DNA of 10,864 bases, from NCBI GenBank assembly GCA_964627125.1, contig CAZVJQ010000036.1, forward strand, positions 1 through 10,864, in the 5' to 3' direction. Below the pieces are notes generated by a model that saw only the letters and a list, made by a program, of their open reading frames with translations, ran no database searches and had not been told where the DNA came from. How positions within the stretch are numbered: position 1 is the first letter of the stretch; every line of letters starts with the position of its first letter. Positions 1 to 7,394 of this stretch are shown one piece after another. The translations under genes and the position numbers were made by a program. This stretch comes from Fastidiosipila sp964627125 (GTDB taxonomy: Bacteria; Bacillota; Clostridia; Saccharofermentanales; Fastidiosipilaceae).

Positions 1-1068
1 TACATAACTTTTATTGATTTTACTCCTGGTACTTCTGGATCTTCTGTAAGACCTCAGAAGATGTATCAGGCATTTTTAAATCTAGGAATAGATATTTATT
101 TAGTTTCAGGTAATCCTCAAGATAGAAGTGTTCGTAAGGCTACTGTACAAGAAATTATAGATAATTTAGATAGTATTAATCCTGACATGGCTTATATAGA
201 GCCACCTTCAGGTCCATTATTTGTAGCAGAAGATAGAAAACTGATATCTGAATTAAATAAGAGGAATATTCCTACAGGTCTATTTTATAGAGATATGTAC
301 TGGGCATATGATGTACCAAGCACAGGTAATAGGATTAAAGATTTTCTTGTAAAGATATTGCAAAAGAGAGATTGGAAACAATATAACAAGGATATAGACA
401 TCCTTTATTTTCCAACGGAAGATATGCCAGGAGACTATGAGGTTAAATCAAGAGTAGAAGCTCTTCCACCAGGTGCATTTGAGGCTGTTCCAGAGATTGT
501 AAGAACTAACAATGAAATACCTACTGGATTCTACGTAGGCGGTTTAAACCCTATTTATGGAGTGCCTAAGCTGTTGCAGAGTTACAAACAACTCAATAGA
601 GATTGTATTAGATCTAAATTAAAGTTAATTTGTAGGGAAGCTGAATGGAATAATTTTGATGAAAGAGAAATTTATCAAAATGAAGCATGGCTAGAAGTTA
701 AGCATGTGAGTGGAGATGAAAAACTAAGAGAAGAGTATGCAGGTGCTGATTTTGCCTTCTGCCCACAAGAAAATAATGCTTACAATAACGTGACTATGTC
801 AGTTAAGTTCATGGAAGCAATATCTTACTTAAAACCAGTTATTGCTACTGAATTAAGACCTTTACAAGCAATAATTGATAAATACGAAATTGGATTAACG
901 TGTGCTGATTCGGTAGAGAGCTTAACGACAACTATAGATTATATGATTTCTAATCCAGAGTTCTATGAATCATGCTTAGAAAATACGGTAGAAGCTAGAC
1001 AAGATAATTTATGGGAAGTGAGAGCCCAGAAAGTAATAGACGATTTATCTGGTCTAAAGTTGGATTAA
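1..1068 (+). CDS. Glycosyltransferase, GT-B fold, surface polysaccharide synthesis (5' partial)
   Basis: Probable sugar transferase that adds one residue to a lipid-linked polysaccharide repeat at the inner face of the membrane. The frame is open to the window edge: the 20 codons before the first ATG (position 61) are in frame and read YITFIDFTPGTSGSSVRPQK. That is a typical GT-B first beta strand plus glycine/serine-rich loop, so the true start lies just upstream and ATG 61 is internal. About 355 residues are visible. The C-terminal half contains a GT4-like donor-site segment, SVKFMEAISYLKPVIA (codons near 807-845), with the acidic residue and following G/S-K-P turn expected for nucleotide-sugar binding. 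No membrane segment is evident. The flippase begins 1 nt after the stop, so the two genes are probably translationally coupled. Acceptor and donor sugars cannot be read from the sequence. The class is fairly secure, the exact role unknown. Confidence 0.8.
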   Translation, partial: YITFIDFTPGTSGSSVRPQKMYQAFLNLGIDIYLVSGNPQDRSVRKATVQEIIDNLDSINPDMAYIEPPSGPLFVAEDRKLISELNKRNIPTGLFYRDMYWAYDVPSTGNRIKDFLVKILQKRDWKQYNKDIDILYFPTEDMPGDYEVKSRVEALPPGAFEAVPEIVRTNNEIPTGFYVGGLNPIYGVPKLLQSYKQLNRDCIRSKLKLICREAEWNNFDEREIYQNEAWLEVKHVSGDEKLREEYAGADFAFCPQENNAYNNVTMSVKFMEAISYLKPVIATELRPLQAIIDKYEIGLTCADSVESLTTTIDYMISNPEFYESCLENTVEARQDNLWEVRAQKVIDDLSGLKLD

Positions 1069-1069
1069 T

Positions 1070-2362
1070 ATGTGGGATAAATTAAAAACACAATTTAAAA
1101 ATCTCTATGAAAGAGGAGCCTTCTCCATATTCATTGGTAATTTTCTTACCAAGTTTGTGGCCTTATTTGGCTCTATTTTTATAGTTAGAATCTTAAGTAG
1201 AGATGCTTATGGTGTTCTAGGTTATATGGAAAATCTCTATAACTATGCTTATCTATTAGCAGGTTTAGGATTTGCTCATGTTATATCTCGTTATGTTGTT
1301 AAGGCTAATGATCAAGAAAGTAAATATTCTATTTATAAGTGGTCCATTAGATCAGGAACTATATCTAATATTGTTATTGTTGTTGCTGTAATTATATTTT
1401 CATTCATATATCAGCATCCTGGAGAGTTCGCAGTAGCAGAAACATTATTACCTATTCTTTTACTTGCTCTTCCTTTCCAATGGCTCAGTGAAGCTAATCT
1501 TGCCCTTAAACGAGCATACTTCGATAACAATACATATGTTAAATTTTCACTATTGCAAATAGTTTTAGTTGTTTCATTAAGATTAGTTTTATCTTATGTT
1601 TTTGGTATAGAAGGAACTGTCTGGTCTTGGTTAGTTGCCTATTCAATTGTAGCTCTATTCTTAGGATTAAATATTAGGAAGAATAACTTCCAAGGATTAA
1701 AAGAAGATAAGAGTTTAATAAGTAAGTTTGAGAAATCTGATTATTTCAAATACGGATTGCAATACTTATTAACTAATGGTGTATGGGCATTATTTATGCT
1801 TAATGACACTCTATTATTAGGGCAACTTACAGGTAATGCAGGTCTAGTTGCAGACTATAAGGTTGCTTATGCTATGCCTGGGAATGTTTCATTAATATCT
1901 AGTTCAATTGGTGTATTTGTAGCTCCATATTTTGTTAAACATGAGGAAGATAAAGATTGGGTTAGAAAGAATTATAGAAAAGTATTCTTAGGGAACTTCT
2001 TATTTGTATTAGTTGTTGTACTAGGAATAATGATTTTAGGGAGACCTATTATTTATATTCTATATGGGGAACAATACTTGCATGTAGTACCATTAATGAG
2101 GATATTATTAATTGGATCTCTAATAAATAATGGACTTAGATATATGTCAGCCCATATCCTTTCTAATACTGGCTATGTTAGGTATAATTTATATGTATCT
2201 ATAATTGGGGTGATACTACAATTAGTCTTAAATTTTATATTTGTACCAATTTATGGAGTATATGCGCTTGCCTACACAAGTATTATTGTTTATAGCTTCT
2301 TGGCTATTACCTTGTTTGTTATATTTAGAAGGATATATTTGAAGAAGAATGGACAAGAATAG
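1070..2362 (+). CDS. wzx: Polysaccharide flippase, Wzx/PST type membrane protein
   Basis: A 430-residue, strongly hydrophobic protein with about 12 likely membrane spans and short charged loops. Both length and pattern fit polysaccharide transporters of the MOP superfamily, which flip undecaprenyl-diphosphate-linked repeat units across the membrane. The N-terminus shows the family-type pattern: an amphipathic start, a first span (about residues 17-40), then RILSRDAYGVLGY, matching the usual 'R-x-L-S/G-x-x-x-Y-G' segment after helix 1. The tail is lysine-rich (YLKKNGQE), as expected for a cytoplasmic C-terminus. The ATG sits 1 nt after the glycosyltransferase stop, with only a weak purine-rich site inside the upstream gene, which suggests coupling. 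No terminator-like hairpin follows. The transported repeat is unknown; the neighbouring mnaA and wecC suggest one with ManNAcA. The symbol is functional shorthand. Confidence 0.85.
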   Translation: MWDKLKTQFKNLYERGAFSIFIGNFLTKFVALFGSIFIVRILSRDAYGVLGYMENLYNYAYLLAGLGFAHVISRYVVKANDQESKYSIYKWSIRSGTISNIVIVVAVIIFSFIYQHPGEFAVAETLLPILLLALPFQWLSEANLALKRAYFDNNTYVKFSLLQIVLVVSLRLVLSYVFGIEGTVWSWLVAYSIVALFLGLNIRKNNFQGLKEDKSLISKFEKSDYFKYGLQYLLTNGVWALFMLNDTLLLGQLTGNAGLVADYKVAYAMPGNVSLISSSIGVFVAPYFVKHEEDKDWVRKNYRKVFLGNFLFVLVVVLGIMILGRPIIYILYGEQYLHVVPLMRILLIGSLINNGLRYMSAHILSNTGYVRYNLYVSIIGVILQLVLNFIFVPIYGVYALAYTSIIVYSFLAITLFVIFRRIYLKKNGQE

Positions 2363-2394
2363 TCACTGATCCACCTCTTTTGTTCATACACCTT

Positions 2395-2425
2395 TTGAAT
2401 TTGAATTCCCGCTCTATGATATAAT
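2395..2425 (+). promoter_or_regulatory. Candidate promoter for mnaA (extended -10)
   Basis: A perfect TATAAT at 2420-2425 is preceded by TG one base away (TGATATAAT, 2417-2425), which makes an extended -10. TTGAAT at 2395-2400 could act as -35 but at a long 19-bp spacing; the second TTGAAT copy (2401-2406) is too close. The extended -10 would make up for a poor -35. The predicted transcript starts near 2432, about 28 nt before the mnaA ATG. Confidence 0.5.
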
Positions 2426-2428
2426 CTC

Positions 2429-2442
2429 AACGGAAAACCGTT
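2429..2442. repeat. Inverted repeat at the predicted mnaA start site
   Basis: AACGG-AAAA-CCGTT, with perfect 5-bp arms, lies 3 bp downstream of the -10 hexamer and overlaps the predicted transcription start. The position fits a small operator, but arms this short could be chance. As RNA it would be cut by the start site, so a terminator role is unlikely. Confidence 0.3.
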
Positions 2443-2459
2443 TAAAAAGGGGATAGAAC

Positions 2460-3557
2460 ATGAAGAAAGTAATGCTAGTATTTGGAACCAGACCAGAGGC
2501 AATTAAGATGTGTCCTGTGGTAAATGAATTTAAGAGTAGAGACAATGTAGAAACCATTGTAACTGTTACAGGTCAGCATGAAGAGATGCTCCAACAAGTA
2601 TTAGATATATTCAATGTTGTTCCAGACTACAACTTACACGTAATGAAACAAGAACAAACTCTATTTGATATCACAACTAACATACTAAATTCTATAGCAG
2701 AAGTATTAAGGAAAGAAAATCCTGATGTAGTATTAGTCCATGGAGATACATCTACAACGTTTGTAGCTGCTTTGGCGTGTTTCTACTTAGAAATCCCTAT
2801 TGCTCACGTTGAAGCTGGATTAAGAACATACAATATATACTCACCATATCCAGAAGAATTCAATCGTCAAGCAGTAAGCTTATTAGCAAAATACAATTTT
2901 GCGCCAACTCAAATGTCAGCAGATAACTTGATTAAAGAAGGTAAAAATCCTGAAACTATCTATGTTACAGGTAATACAGCTATAGATGCTCTTAATACTA
3001 CAGTTAGAGAAGATTACACTCACGAATATCTAGAATGGGCAGCTGGAAGTAGATTTGTAGTAATGACTGCTCACAGAAGAGAAAACTTAGGTGACTCAAT
3101 GGAGCAGATGTTTAGAGCAATTAGAAGAGTAGTAGATGAACATCCAGATGTAAAACTTCTCTACCCAATTCACATGAATCCAGCTGTTAGAAGAATAGCT
3201 GAAAAATATCTATTAGATTCAGATCAGATTAGAATAGTTGAACCGATGGAAGTAATAGATTTCCATAATATTATTGCGAGAAGCCACATGATTCTTACAG
3301 ACTCTGGTGGTATTCAAGAAGAAGCGCCTTCCCTAGGTAAACCTGTCTTAGTAATGAGAGATACTACAGAGCGTCCAGAAGGAGTTGAAGCGGGTACTCT
3401 TAAACTAGTAGGTACAGAAGAAGAGAATATCTATAATAACTTCACAGAGCTATTGGATAATGAAGAAGCTTATCAAGCTATGAGCCATGCTGAAAATCCA
3501 TATGGAGATGGTCATACAAGTGAACGTATTGCAGATATAATTCTTGCAGATAAGTAA
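2460..3557 (+). CDS. mnaA: UDP-N-acetylglucosamine 2-epimerase (non-hydrolysing)
   Basis: Cytoplasmic enzyme that interconverts UDP-GlcNAc and UDP-ManNAc, feeding wall teichoic acid linkage units or ManNAc/ManNAcA-containing surface polymers. The 365 residues match the usual family length (about 360-380). Motifs run in the family order: GTRPEAIKM near the N-terminus, TGQH, VHGDTSTT (Asp96), HVEAGLRT (Glu118), PYPEEFNRQ (Glu132/Glu133), TGNTAIDA, TAHRREN (His205), PIHMNP, and the UDP-binding DSGGIQEEAPSLGKPVLVMRDTTERPEG. The Asp, two Glu and His positions correspond to the catalytic residues known in this family, so it should be active. The start is fixed by AAAGGGGA at 2446-2453, 6 nt before the ATG. 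It has its own candidate promoter. With wecC downstream it supplies the precursor of UDP-ManNAcA. The E. coli name for the same activity is wecB. Confidence 0.96.
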   Translation: MKKVMLVFGTRPEAIKMCPVVNEFKSRDNVETIVTVTGQHEEMLQQVLDIFNVVPDYNLHVMKQEQTLFDITTNILNSIAEVLRKENPDVVLVHGDTSTTFVAALACFYLEIPIAHVEAGLRTYNIYSPYPEEFNRQAVSLLAKYNFAPTQMSADNLIKEGKNPETIYVTGNTAIDALNTTVREDYTHEYLEWAAGSRFVVMTAHRRENLGDSMEQMFRAIRRVVDEHPDVKLLYPIHMNPAVRRIAEKYLLDSDQIRIVEPMEVIDFHNIIARSHMILTDSGGIQEEAPSLGKPVLVMRDTTERPEGVEAGTLKLVGTEEENIYNNFTELLDNEEAYQAMSHAENPYGDGHTSERIADIILADK

Positions 3558-3573
3558 TTTCTAGTTTTCAATC

Positions 3574-3599
3574 AAGTGTTTATAATTTCATAAAAACTT
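3574..3599. repeat. AT-rich inverted repeat after mnaA
   Basis: Arms AAGTGTTTAT (3574-3583) and ATAAAAACTT (3590-3599) pair over 10 positions with one mismatch around a 6-nt loop, beginning 17 nt after the mnaA stop. The stem is almost all A-T and no T-run follows, so it is a poor intrinsic terminator. It could be an mRNA-stabilising or processing hairpin, or chance in AT-rich DNA. Confidence 0.25.
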
Positions 3600-3623
3600 A
3601 ATGCAATATTACTATTTCAAGCA

Positions 3624-3629
3624 TATAAT
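3624..3629 (+). promoter_or_regulatory. Candidate -10 element upstream of the second glycosyltransferase
   Basis: A perfect TATAAT lies 55 nt before the GTG start of the next gene, but no good -35 sits 16-18 bp upstream. Another TATAAT at 3581-3586 has a weak TTTCTA at 17 bp. Perfect -10 hexamers are common in AT-rich spacers, so this is only a possible extra promoter. Confidence 0.25.
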
Positions 3630-3683
3630 AGGATGCCGAACGAATTATATTTTGGGTATATACGAAGGTATTGAGGAGAAATA

Positions 3684-4970
3684 GTGAAAAGAGTTTGGAT
3701 TTTTAACCATGATGCAGCAAGTCCTAGTACAGGGCCTATGCTACGTCATTATAACTTTGCCAAATATCTCAGTCGTTTAGGCTATGAGATTACTATTTTT
3801 GCTGCCAATAGAATTCATCACAATGGAAATGTAATAGAGATTCCAGAAGGTAATTACATTAGACAAGATGAAGATGGTGCAGACTTCATTCGTATTAAAA
3901 CTAGTGCTTACGAAGGTAATGGAGCCAGTAGAATAATGAACTGGGTATCTTACTATCGTACAGTTAAGAAAGTAGCAACCAATCTAATAAAGAATGGTGA
4001 AAAACCAGATATAATCATAGGTTCTAGTGTTCACCCATTAGCACCAATAGCAGCTAATCAAGTAGCTAAGAAAAATAATATACCATCAATTGCAGAGGTT
4101 AGAGACCTTTGGCCAGAAGCTATATATATGGCAGGTTATGCCAAGGAAGATTCATTTTTAGGAAGAATGCTCAATAGAGGAGAGTACTCAATTTATAAAA
4201 ATGCAGATTCCATAGTCTTCACTAAAGAAGGTGACGTAGATCACATCACTGAAATGGGCTGGGATACAGCTCAGGGTGGGAAGATAGATTTAGATAAATG
4301 CTATTACATTAATAATGGAGTAGACCTAGCAGTTTATAGACAGCAGATACAAGATCAACAAGTTGAAGATTCTGATTTAGACAACCAAGAAACTTTTAAA
4401 GTTGTTTATACAGGAACTTTAAGAGAAATGAATAATATTGACTTAATCTTAGATGCTGCAAAAGAACTACAGGAAGTCTATCCAAAACTAGTTTTTCTAA
4501 TTTATGGTGAAGGTGACGAAAGAGATAGATTAGAAGCTAGACTTGAAAAAGAGAACATTAGAAACATCAAATTTAAAGGATTCGTGCTAAAACAGTACAT
4601 ACCTTACATACTGAGTAAGTCAGATGTAAATATATTAAACTACTCACAAACGAACTATAACTGGAAAAGAGGTAATAGTTCAAACAAGCTCTTTGAATAT
4701 ATGGCAAGTGGGAAACCAATCATATCTACGGTGCAGATGGGATACTCACCGATAAAAGAGTATAATTGTGGGATTGAATTAGAAGAAAATACGGCAGAAG
4801 CCTTAGTCGAAGGTATAGTCAATTTAAGATCTTTATCAGATGAAGAACTTGAGCAAATGGGAAAAAATGCGAAAAGAGCTGCTGAGGATTTTGACTTCTC
4901 CCGACTAAGTGAAAAATTGGCAAAAGTTATAGAAAGAACAATCTTGGAATATCAAGAGAAAGAGAAATAA
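3684..4970 (+). CDS. Family-4 glycosyltransferase (WbuB-like), surface polysaccharide
   Basis: Retaining GT-B glycosyltransferase of 428 residues, probably acting on undecaprenyl-linked intermediates at the cytoplasmic membrane face. The N-terminal acceptor domain begins KRVWIFNHDAASPSTGPMLRHYNFAKYL, with the S/T-x-G-x-x-x-R-H pattern of this subgroup, and contains EVRDLWPE (residues 138-145), typical of WbuB/CapL-type transferases. The C-terminal GT4 donor domain has VVYTGTLREMNNIDLILDA, then GEGDERDRLE, then the donor-binding stretch NKLFEYMASGKPIIST with Glu338. The start is GTG at 3684, supported by GAGGAGA (3673-3679) at good distance. A 126-nt spacer separates it from mnaA, and wecC starts 4 nt after its stop. 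Lying between the two ManNAcA-forming genes, it may transfer ManNAcA or an amino sugar; family resemblance suggests an N-acetyl-amino sugar such as FucNAc. This is inference and the substrate is unproven. Confidence 0.88.
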   Translation: MKRVWIFNHDAASPSTGPMLRHYNFAKYLSRLGYEITIFAANRIHHNGNVIEIPEGNYIRQDEDGADFIRIKTSAYEGNGASRIMNWVSYYRTVKKVATNLIKNGEKPDIIIGSSVHPLAPIAANQVAKKNNIPSIAEVRDLWPEAIYMAGYAKEDSFLGRMLNRGEYSIYKNADSIVFTKEGDVDHITEMGWDTAQGGKIDLDKCYYINNGVDLAVYRQQIQDQQVEDSDLDNQETFKVVYTGTLREMNNIDLILDAAKELQEVYPKLVFLIYGEGDERDRLEARLEKENIRNIKFKGFVLKQYIPYILSKSDVNILNYSQTNYNWKRGNSSNKLFEYMASGKPIISTVQMGYSPIKEYNCGIELEENTAEALVEGIVNLRSLSDEELEQMGKNAKRAAEDFDFSRLSEKLAKVIERTILEYQEKEK

Positions 4971-4974
4971 GAAT

Positions 4975-6210
4975 ATGAAAATAGCAGTAATAGGATTAGG
5001 CTACATCGGTCTACCAACATCGCTAGTAATGGCAGATAGTGGGTTAGATATAATCGGTGTAGATTACGACGAGAGAAAAATTAAACAATTGCAAGCAGGT
5101 CATGTAACCTTTAAAGAAGAAGGTTTAGAAGAACTATTTGCAAGTGCAGTGGAGAAGGACTTAGTATTCCAAACAGAATACCCAGAGGCTGACATGTACA
5201 TTGTCACAGTACCAACTCCATATAAGGACGATAACAAGAAGGTAAATGCTAAGTACTTAATAGCAGCAACTGAAACAATTTCAGAAATTGCACCAGAAGG
5301 AGCAATTTTAGTAATTGAATCAACAATTTCACCAGGTGTAATTGATGAACACATCAGACCATTGTTGGAAAAACGTGAGAGAGTTATTGGTGAAGACATT
5401 CACTTAGTACATGCTCCTGAAAGAATTATTCCAGGAAACATGATTTACGAACTCTACAACAACTCAAGAACTATCGGTGCTGACAACATGGAGATTGCAG
5501 AGCAAGTAAAAGAAGTTTATGCAAGTTTCTGTAAGAATGAAATTATCTTAACAGACATTAGAACAGCTGAAATTTCTAAAGTTGTAGAAAATACTTATAG
5601 AGATATTAATATTGCTTTTGCCAATGAATTGAGCAGAATTTGTCGTCGTGCTGGTGTAGATGTTGCTGAAGTAATAGAAGTAGCAAATCATCACCCAAGA
5701 GTAAATATCTTGAATCCAGGACCAGGTGTTGGTGGACACTGTCTACCAGTAGACCCATGGTTCTTAGTTGGTGATTACCCAGAAGATGCTAAGTTAATTC
5801 GTACAGCACGTGAAGTGAATGAATCTCAACCAGACTTCATTTATTCAATTGCTGAAGAGAAGATGGAAGAACTAGGAATTGGTGCAGATGCTAAGATTGG
5901 TATTTATGGATTAACCTACAAGGAAAATGTAGATGATATCCGTATGAGTCCAAGTTTACAATTATGGGACCATTTAAGTGCAGAAGATAAGGAAAGAACA
6001 GTCTTCTACGATCCATATATTGAAAATAACTTAGTAGAAAACCAAGTGCATGATTTAGATGAGTTTATTGAACATGTTGATTTTATAATTATCATGGTTG
6101 GACATAACGAAATTAAAGAAAATGCAAATAAGTTTGAAAATTCTTCAGTATTTGATGCTAGAGGAGTTAAAGAAATAAGAAAAACAGCTGACAATTATTA
6201 TACTTTGTAG
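4975..6210 (+). CDS. wecC: UDP-N-acetyl-D-mannosamine dehydrogenase
   Basis: Cytoplasmic NAD-dependent enzyme oxidising UDP-ManNAc in two steps to UDP-ManNAcA, an acidic sugar donor. Its 411 residues fit the UDP-glucose/GDP-mannose dehydrogenase superfamily. Visible parts: the Rossmann motif GLGYIGLP (7-14) with Asp30 ending strand 2 (NAD preference), HAPERIIPGN (146-155), which is characteristic of the ManNAc branch, catalytic-region Lys202 in EISKVVENTYRD, and catalytic Cys256 in GPGVGGHCLPVDPW. The C-terminal domain has YGLTYKENVDDIRMSPS, the usual 'G-x-x-[FY]K-x-x-[TV]-D-D-x-R' type motif. All key residues are present. It starts 4 nt after the glycosyltransferase stop behind a weak purine-rich site, so it is probably coupled to that gene. 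It takes the product of mnaA and ends this transcription unit. A related dehydrogenase for another UDP-HexNAc is possible but less likely given mnaA. Confidence 0.92.
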   Translation: MKIAVIGLGYIGLPTSLVMADSGLDIIGVDYDERKIKQLQAGHVTFKEEGLEELFASAVEKDLVFQTEYPEADMYIVTVPTPYKDDNKKVNAKYLIAATETISEIAPEGAILVIESTISPGVIDEHIRPLLEKRERVIGEDIHLVHAPERIIPGNMIYELYNNSRTIGADNMEIAEQVKEVYASFCKNEIILTDIRTAEISKVVENTYRDINIAFANELSRICRRAGVDVAEVIEVANHHPRVNILNPGPGVGGHCLPVDPWFLVGDYPEDAKLIRTAREVNESQPDFIYSIAEEKMEELGIGADAKIGIYGLTYKENVDDIRMSPSLQLWDHLSAEDKERTVFYDPYIENNLVENQVHDLDEFIEHVDFIIIMVGHNEIKENANKFENSSVFDARGVKEIRKTADNYYTL

Positions 6211-6274
6211 TACTCTAAATATAAGCCTCACATTAAGACTGTTTGTACAATTTGTTTTTTCATCTGTGTGAGTC

Positions 6275-6313
6275 AGACCCTGGTTCCTTTTTAATACGCC
6301 AGGGTCTATTTTT
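6275..6313 (+). terminator. Rho-independent terminator after wecC
   Basis: AGACCCTGG (6275-6283) pairs perfectly with CCAGGGTCT (6299-6307) around a 15-nt loop, followed by A and five T (6309-6313). It lies 65 nt after the wecC stop. The opposite strand has no T-run after the stem, so it works for + strand transcripts only. Confidence 0.85.
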
Positions 6314-6355
6314 ATGTCTTAATTTGCGCTGTCGTAGTAACCGTACACTATACAT

Positions 6356-6373
6356 AACCAACTAAACCAACTA
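6356..6373. repeat. Tandem 9-bp duplication AACCAACTA
   Basis: Two exact, directly adjacent copies of AACCAACTA (6356-6364, 6365-6373) lie between the two convergent terminators. It is probably a small replication-slippage duplication; no function is evident. Confidence 0.5.
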
Positions 6374-6383
6374 GTAAAAACAC

Positions 6384-6422
6384 AAAAAAATACCTCCGAA
6401 CTGGAAAACCAATCCGAAGGTA
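6384..6422 (-). terminator. Rho-independent terminator of the metNIQ operon
   Basis: Plus-strand arms TACCTCCGAACTGG (6391-6404) and CCAATCCGAAGGTA (6409-6422) enclose AAAA. Read on the minus strand, this is a 14-bp stem (11 Watson-Crick pairs and 3 G-U) with a TTTT loop, then A and seven T (plus-strand A-run 6384-6390). It lies about 22 nt after the metQ stop. The plus strand has no T-run after the stem. Confidence 0.9.
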
Positions 6423-6444
6423 AATCTCGCATATTATAAAAAAT

Positions 6445-7329
6445 CTAATTTAGAACTGCATCGAAATCTGCTGCTAAATCATCGCTATCTGTCCAAGCTT
6501 CCTGGTCCGCACCATTTGAAACTTCACTAATCTTAGTCACTGTTTCATCTGACTGATACGCTGCAACAACTTGTGCAACGATATCTGAGTCCACATCTTC
6601 AGCTCTTACAACCATAGCATTCTTATATTGACTACCAACTTCATCCAAACTGTCTGTATCTACGAAGATACCATCTTCAAATGGGTCAAACCCTGCATCA
6701 ACTGCATAGTTTGTATTAGAAATAACTACTTCCGCATCTTGTAAAGTTCTAATAACTTGCTCAGCAGGCAATTCCTCAATAACAATATTCTTAGGATTGT
6801 CTGTGATATCGTTTGTTGTTGGAGTAACACTAGCTGCATCATCTACTTCAATTACACCTGCAATTTCTAGCAATAACAATGCTCTACCACCATTAGTTGG
6901 ATCATCTGGAATGATAACTGTCGCACCATCAGATAACTCATCTAAGCTAGCAATAGTGTCCGAATAAGCTGCCATTGGTGAAATGTATGTGTATCCTATT
7001 GGCTGTAAATCATTGCCGCTCTCAGTGACATAATCTGCTAAGAAGGCAATATGTTGGAACGCATTCATATCGATGCTTCCATCCGCTAATGATTCATTAG
7101 GGCGTACGTAGTCATTGAAAACCTCTACGTCGATGTGCACACCATCTTCCTCTAAACGACCTTCAACATCTTCCCAAACTTCTCTTTCGATATCTCCGAC
7201 AACACCTATTAAGTATGGATTGCCTTCACTGCCCTTCGCTGAATCTCCATTAGATTGACAAGCTGTTAGTACAAAAACTATGGCGAAAGCAACTCCAACG
7301 CTCAAAACTTTCTTTAAAAACTTTTGCAT
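6445..7329 (-). CDS. metQ: Methionine ABC transporter substrate-binding lipoprotein
   Basis: Extracellular, lipid-anchored receptor of a methionine importer (NlpA/MetQ family). The 294 residues begin with KKFL-type basic residues, a hydrophobic core and lipobox LTAC, with the lipidated Cys at residue 24. Family marks follow: IGVVGDIEREVWEDV, the DMNAFQH segment (88-93 region), the ligand-site pattern PDDPTNGGRALLLL (141-154), and SNTNYAVDAGFDP (204-216). GGAAAGGG precedes the ATG. It is the last gene of the operon, 65 nt after metI, and ends at a strong terminator. Hand-counted, the mature part has about 59 Asp/Glu against about 10 Lys/Arg, which is unusually acidic. Family members bind L- and D-methionine, some methionyl dipeptides; the exact ligand here is inferred from family and operon. 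Confidence 0.95.
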   Translation of the reverse strand: MQKFLKKVLSVGVAFAIVFVLTACQSNGDSAKGSEGNPYLIGVVGDIEREVWEDVEGRLEEDGVHIDVEVFNDYVRPNESLADGSIDMNAFQHIAFLADYVTESGNDLQPIGYTYISPMAAYSDTIASLDELSDGATVIIPDDPTNGGRALLLLEIAGVIEVDDAASVTPTTNDITDNPKNIVIEELPAEQVIRTLQDAEVVISNTNYAVDAGFDPFEDGIFVDTDSLDEVGSQYKNAMVVRAEDVDSDIVAQVVAAYQSDETVTKISEVSNGADQEAWTDSDDLAADFDAVLN

Positions 7330-7394
7330 TTTTCCCTTTCCTCTCTTTTTGAGTTAACTAAGAATTCTAATACTTTTCCATATAATATTCAATA

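Noticed and set aside
2290..2502. 70-codon minus-strand frame across the wzx/mnaA junction
   Set aside because: Overlaps two well-supported + strand genes and their promoter; no Shine-Dalgarno or family resemblance.
5100..6194. Minus-strand frames at 5100-5399, 5548-5739 and 6006-6194
   Set aside because: Antisense shadows of the dehydrogenase gene, Ser/Ile-rich as expected for complements of AT-rich coding DNA.
6227..6272. CTCACA ... TGTGAG pairing upstream of the wecC terminator
   Set aside because: Six-base arms with a 34-nt loop; much weaker than the terminator stem just downstream.
6275..6422. Possibility that either convergent terminator is bidirectional
   Set aside because: Each stem has a T-run on only one strand, so each serves its own operon.
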